A stretch of DNA of 64,000 nucleotides from Cheilinus undulatus (lineage: Eukaryota > Chordata > Actinopteri > Labriformes > Labridae), in assembly GCF_018320785.1 (NCBI RefSeq), contig NC_054873.1, forward strand, positions 22,472,196-22,536,195, read 5' to 3'. The position numbers and the translations under genes are program-made. The notes under the pieces are model-generated. The model ran no database searches. It was not told where the DNA came from and was given only the letters and a program-made list of their open reading frames with translations. The stretch's first letter is position 1. Every line of letters starts with the position of its first letter. Below, piece by piece: positions 58,471 through 64,000 of the stretch.

Positions 58471-60625
58471 AGCAGTGATGGACTCAGATTTTTTAAAAAT
58501 CATTTATGATCTGAACACGGTCTCATATGTGGCCACAGAAGTAAATCACTAAAGGATGCACTAAAACATGAGAAATCTCCTTTTATATGTGTAATAATAA
58601 AACTCACATCTACACATCTCAATAGTCTCAAGGTGAGGTACAATTTATAGAAAACAATATCCCTAAAGGTGCAACATCAGTTCTGCCACTCACTGTATTA
58701 TTATTTATTTATGCCATTTTACCTCATGGTAATCCACCACTGATTTGATCATTCTTTATAGATCTGCCTTCCACTATTTGATTGATATGAAGACATGGTG
58801 GGGCTTTTGAAGGGGCCTTGAAGTAATAGGGGACCAGGAGTCCTCCCCAGAAATCTTATGGAATAAATAAACTCTATTTTGATATTATTTTATGTACTGT
58901 GAGCATCTTATTTACATGCTAAATAGTAATTCTCATCTGATTTATTAAAAGAATTTAAGAAGTATACCGCACATTTGATGCACACCTGTGATAACATCTT
59001 GAGGTCCCTCAGTGCACAAGGCTCAAGGCAGTCATCTACCTTTGTCTGATGGTGAAACCACCTTCAAACAGTGCCCCGGATGGACCTGATGGAATATGGA
59101 CTTGTAATAACATTACTTTGTGGCTAAGAAGATAAACACCATGTTTCTAAATACTTGTTCTTAGTAAAGTCACTTTATTAGGGTGGTCTGCGGAAAGCCA
59201 TAACTGGGAATGGTAGACACTCCCTGAAAATATTTACAGCAGCAGAAAAAAAAAATAATTACAGCTATGGTTACAAGATAATCCACCCACAGTGTGTAAC
59301 TGGCTTTATATGAGTCAAGAGATTTATAAAACAGATGATGACTTTCCTACTAAGGTTGAAAGAGGATTTGCACATTGCAAAATGGACAAAACATGGACAA
59401 AGTGCCATCTGTAAACTGAATATTTCATAATGCATAACTTTTAATCTTTAAAAAAGTACTACACAGAGTCTAAGTGACACGGAAGACTACTTTGGCAAAG
59501 TAGAGATTTTTAGAAATCATTTTTAAAGGGTCAGGGTCAGAGGAAATGACTGTCAGGAAAGTGCTGGTCATTGTTAAAAAAAATAATACAGGCTGTAAGG
59601 AACAGGAGCATTAAAAAGAATATTTTTTCATATTAAATTTATTTACCCAGGTAAGTGACCCTGAGTCAGAATAGCCAGTTTTACAAAACATGACCCATTT
59701 GAAGAGGCTGTTCACCATAAACAGCATGTAGGCCGATATTGTAGGCTTCAAGTGTGAAGAAGGTCAAAAGGTGCATTGATTTACATGTACAACAAGAAAT
59801 TATTCGTTCACTTTCATTGTTGCTAAAAATGAAGAGGCCAAGGCCAGAAAATTGAGGTCGCTGATAAATGCTATTAGCAGGACATGCTGAGGGGTGAAGA
59901 AATCAATATGGCAGTTTGTCAAGCTGCCTCTCAGAGGGAGCACGACTCTGCAGGAGAGCTAAGCGTGCCCTGTCAGCAAAGCACATTACCAGAAATCAAA
60001 GGCCGGAGAGGGCCTGAAGGAAGGGATGGATATGTCTCTGTACAAAGGGCACACTTTGGTAATTAAAACCTATTTTATCAGAGCTGTCCTGTCACTGGTT
60101 TTTCTCTAACACTATTGACTATCTGTTGCATGGAGACTGATCACTAATTTACCTTTAAATAAATGAGCCAGAGTTATTTAAATTCTTGCATTTGTCACAC
60201 AAAATGAAGCAGAAGACATGGTATTATTGAATAAATTATGCCACTTGGTACCACTGAGATGAATTATTAATAGCCTTTAAGGCATGGGCAATGAAGGAAA
60301 ACACCGTTTATCTTTTGATTCATCTCCATACTGACTTTATGACTTGCATGTTTAAAAAAAAAAAAAGGATTGCAGTTACATCACTTGACTTTTATATTTG
60401 TTCCAAAAATTTGTTCTTAAATAGACTGTGAAGACGTACGGTTATCTGATATAACATTCGCTGATGCCACTGTGAAAACATCCTGGAGTCATTTATACCA
60501 TTCTTGGAGAAATCCAAAACTTTCTATTAAAGTTTAATGGATAGTAAGCTTCCCAAATAAACATCAGTGTTGTATGTCAGGGTAACAACATGCATAGCTG
60601 ACTTCTTCACTGCAACTTTTAAATC
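58471..60625. other. Intergenic, downstream of C15orf61; nothing recognised
   Basis: AT-rich with only short open frames (for example 59884-60066, 60 codons). An A-run lies at 60354-60366. No exon or repeat is claimed. Confidence 0.5.
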
Positions 60626-60631
60626 TTTAAT
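60626..60631 (-). promoter_or_regulatory. Candidate polyadenylation signal (ATTAAA) for C15orf61
   Basis: On the minus strand ATTAAA lies about 140 bases after the TAA stop. I saw no canonical AATAAA between the stop and this point. A second ATTAAA is further downstream near 60533-60538. Choice between them needs transcript data. Confidence 0.4.
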
Positions 60632-60770
60632 AATTAAACACAAAATGAACCTGTTCAGTCAAACAATGGGAGCACTAATGACATGGATAGCACTTTTGTC
60701 AACAGAGCCACCTGAGCATTACTTGGGAACTGTCTGAAATACAACAGCATAGCACATGTGTTTTATGGTT

Positions 60771-61640
<870 letters not shown>

Positions 61641-61850
61641 ATACACGAGCCGAACACAGACATGTGAGAATATTACTGTAAGAACTACATTTCTGCTTGT
61701 TCTGACCTGGTGCTCCTGTCAAAGTCGTCCGTGTGGAAACTCAGCGCAGCAGAGTGTTCCCCTAACAACACTAGAAAAGAGAACCTGCTTCTTTTATCTG
61801 CATGCTCACCTGTGCCCCGGAGGTTTTAGTCCTGTCTTGTGTGAAGTGAC

Positions 61851-62377
61851 CAGAGGTGGAAGTAACTAATTACATTTACTCAAATTACTGCAATAAATTA
61901 GTTTTTGGGCACCCTCACTTTTTTGAGTAAATTTCAAAATCAATACTTTTACTTCTTACATAAGTAAGTTTTAACCAGAATAACTTGTTGTGACTTGAAG
62001 TGCTCCTAAAGGATGCACAGAGCATGACCTTCATCACATGCATAACCGTGCTATAGACTGACTCTGATTTAGTTTTCCCAGTCTTGCCACAGATTTTCAA
62101 GAGTTAGTGCAGCTCTGTCATATTTTAAAAATTTAGCACTGCCAATTTTGCCGTCTAGTTAACTTTATTATGGAGGTTTGACTTTACCTAAATAACCTGG
62201 TTGGAGATTTTTTCTCTTATTGCCAAAAAGGAAAGATCATACTTAACTGTACAACTCCTCAGTACTGCACAGTACTTAAAGTAAACTTTAACTTAAGTAA
62301 ATTTTACTTAATTTGAGTAGATTTTTAGTCTAGTACTTTTACTTGAGTACAATAGATGTGTACTTTTTCCACCTCTG
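61851..62377. mobile_element. Non-autonomous inverted-end element between the two genes
   Basis: Starts CAGAGGTGGAAGTAACTAAT and ends with the near reverse complement, TTTTTCCACCTCTG. The inner parts are also complementary: acatttactcaaatta at the left, and acttaagtaa and tttacttgagtac at the right. About 527 bp with no coding capacity. The CAG...CTG termini fit hAT-type non-autonomous elements common in fish. No clear 8-bp target duplication is left. It lies about 0.5 kb upstream of the C15orf61 start. Confidence 0.75.
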
Positions 62378-62999
62378 GAGTAATGACTGTTTACCCTGTA
62401 CTTTACTCACAGAAGATAAACCTATAAAACATAAATATCAAAATAAACTACTATCATCATTTATTTTTTGAAAATGTTCAATAGCATGTTAATTATTAAC
62501 TTTCCCTGGGGAGAATGAACCCTCTGCAAGGGTTGGAGCCTGATGGCTGCATTTTGTTTGGCTCTAGATCAAGGGTGTCCAAGTTTTAGTCAGTTTAACT
62601 GCATTATAACAGTTTAGTTAAAAGTGCATGAATCAGTTTTTATTTTTATTGTGAGCCTAATCACTGCTAAAATCCACTTAGTAATACAATATTTGATTAT
62701 AATAGTTTTCCTGATGAAATCATAATATAAAAACAGGTGGTACCACCATCATTTATACAGTATTCTGAAGCTAGTCATGTCTTGCTTCCAGGTACCAATC
62801 TTAAGATAACCTCACCATGTCTTGTAAAGTGAATATTTTGTATTAAATAATTTGTGCAAGTAAATACTCTTTAGGCATTCTATGTGTTTATTTTCAATCA
62901 TCAACATCTTCATATGCATAGCCTTTATGGATTTTTTTTTTAAACAATAAATGGGGAAGGAACCGTATATTTATTTTCACCATAATAAATATATATATG

Positions 63000-63042
<43 letters not shown>

Positions 63043-63478
63043 AATAAAAAAAGAAAGTATTGGAATGTCCACAAAAATATTACAGGACGTGAATTTCAAA
63101 TTTTCCTAGTATTTTAATGATTGCCCTATAAAGGGTTCAGAGGAATGATGTCTGAATTTATTAAATGGACTTTTTATTTTCCAATTTGAAGCCACAGGGT
63201 TTCAGCAGTAATTCATTATTCTATCATCTCAAAACAGTTTACTTTTACCACGCTCCTTTGTATAATCTCACAACTTAAGCACAACTAAAGCAGAATTATT
63301 CTGCTCTTTCTTTTACAAATTAGAACTTTTATATATAATGTAAACACAATAAATCAATAAATGTGGTTCCACTGTAGAATTAAGATATTGACTCTGTCTT
63401 TACTCACTGTAGGGTTTATTATTTACTATTAAACTTATTATGAAAGTCATGACAGCTTGTGACATTTTCCTTCAGAAG
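62378..63478. other. Intergenic DNA between C15orf61 and the right-edge gene
   Basis: No exon seen. It includes a short aagggtgtccaag piece at 62571-62583 that resembles the end of the CAGGGGTGTCC element at 2.2 kb, and a TA/TG microsatellite at 62988-63039. Otherwise AT-rich and featureless. Confidence 0.6.
62988..63039. repeat. (TA)n/(TG)n compound microsatellite
   Basis: An alternating TA tract with interspersed TG runs into about 14 uninterrupted TG units ending at 63039. Confidence 0.95.
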
Positions 63479-63489
63479 TTTATTTTATT
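63479..63489 (-). promoter_or_regulatory. Overlapping AATAAA polyadenylation signals of the right-edge gene
   Basis: The minus strand reads AATAAAATAAA here, giving two overlapping canonical hexamers about 105-115 bases after the TAA of the last exon. The position is right for the 3' end of that transcript and supports the exon call. Confidence 0.65.
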
Positions 63490-63593
63490 GTCTCTGCGTG
63501 ATCAAATGTGAATGTTTCCACTACACAATTTAACATTAACGCTCGCAGACACATGATGATGTAACTTGGCAGCTTTATAAGAGAAGCAGCTGT

Positions 63594-64000
63594 TTAAGCA
63601 GCAGTTTTATCCTCCAGTGCTCTCATCCTGTTCTGTGAAGTCGTCTGCAGTACTTCCTCTATTTCCTTGATCAGCTCCTAAAACAACAAATAAAACTACA
63701 AATGAAATTCAAATTCAAAAGATATCTCTGTGATAAACTTTTTAAATATTCTGCTGCACTTTCACCGGCAGAAACAAGCCTGCTGAGCAGAGCTTCATGG
63801 AATATGCATGTTTAATTATATAGATGAGGAGAGATCGTTAAGTCATTAACAGGGTACCTTGAAATTGGTTTCTCCTTGCATCTTAGAGGCTGATATTTCC
63901 TGATGAATAACTGACAGATTCTGAGCAAAGGTCACTAAAGCTCCCTGGAGATCTTCAGAGACGGTCCTATTAACGACACCCCAAACAAACGAGTTTACTA
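63594..64000 (-). CDS. Last two coding exons of an unrecognised coiled-coil-like protein (partial, runs off the window)
   Basis: Last exon: 63677..63594, preceded by ttttag and ending in TAA; it encodes 27 residues beginning [11 protein letters not shown] and ending KTAA. Penultimate exon: ends at 63858 with AAG|gtaccc, phase 0, encoding ...[13 protein letters not shown]...[16 protein letters not shown]. Joining the two keeps the frame. The upstream limit is unclear: a taatag acceptor would start the exon at 63966, but the frame stays open to 63998, so the exon may continue off the window. The peptide is hydrophilic with heptad-like hydrophobic spacing and no cysteines, suggesting an alpha-helical coiled-coil tail. 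The 180-bp intron (63678-63857) has canonical ends. I do not recognise the family. In mammals the gene preceding C15orf61 in the same orientation is IQCH, so that is a synteny-based possibility that I cannot confirm from this peptide. Confidence 0.7.

Noticed and set aside
1..60600. MAP2K5 or SKOR1 exons expected from mammalian synteny left of C15orf61
   Set aside because: No kinase or SKI-family motif was seen in any frame; the fish gene order may differ or these genes may lie outside the window.

Overview
The window looks like euchromatic DNA from a bony fish, probably a percomorph. It is AT-rich and has no bacterial-style coding density. It contains a two-exon vertebrate gene with a 97-bp intron. 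Most of the remainder is teleost-style interspersed repeats: Tc1/mariner relics, non-autonomous hAT-like elements with short inverted ends and 8-bp target duplications, LINE 3' tails, tRNA-derived SINE remnants and microsatellites. The organism call is inference from these repeat types; no species is claimed.

Gene content is confined to the right end, all on the minus strand. A complete gene at 61338..60771 (two exons, 156 aa) is recognisable as the fish orthologue of human C15orf61. Upstream of it, the last two coding exons of an unrecognised coiled-coil-like protein lie at about 63966/64000..63858 and 63677..63594, followed by overlapping AATAAA signals. The two genes point the same way, about 2.2 kb apart, with a small inverted-end mobile element between them. 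The other 60 kb contains no coding exon I can support. Nearly all the open frames there are under 130 codons and occur as overlapping frames on both strands or inside repeats.

Repeat landscape, left to right: a hAT-like element (2.2-2.7 kb); a roughly 690-bp GATAC-type pentamer array ending in a LINE 3' tail (3.3-4.2 kb); a TTTTAGTC-type repeat split by a hAT-like element (8.3-8.9 kb); a Tc1 relic split by both a LINE fragment and a hAT-like element (11.7-13.6 kb); a second TTTTAGTC repeat (15.5-16.0 kb); Tc1 fragments at 16.6, 20.3-21.0, 22.8-23.7 (best preserved), 26.2-27.3, 33.0-33.4 and 37.0-37.9 kb; and at least nine insertions or fragments of one non-autonomous family (called family A here) at 12.5, 26.0, 29.5, 32.1, 44.7, 45.2, 48.1, 50.7 and 54.4 kb. 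LINE and SINE tails and simple repeats fill other places.

Between repeats there are long single-copy-looking stretches rich in TAATTA/ATTAAT motifs (for example 14.3-14.7, 42.05-42.2, 51.6-52.1 and 56.3-56.7 kb). They resemble conserved non-coding elements of a gene desert near a developmental regulator, but only alignment could confirm that. I found no new biochemical system. The most distinctive items are the pentamer array with a 135-bp higher-order duplication apparently growing from a LINE tail, the layered transposon insertions, the family A elements with their 8-bp duplications, two long perfect hairpins, and the unidentified gene end at the right edge.
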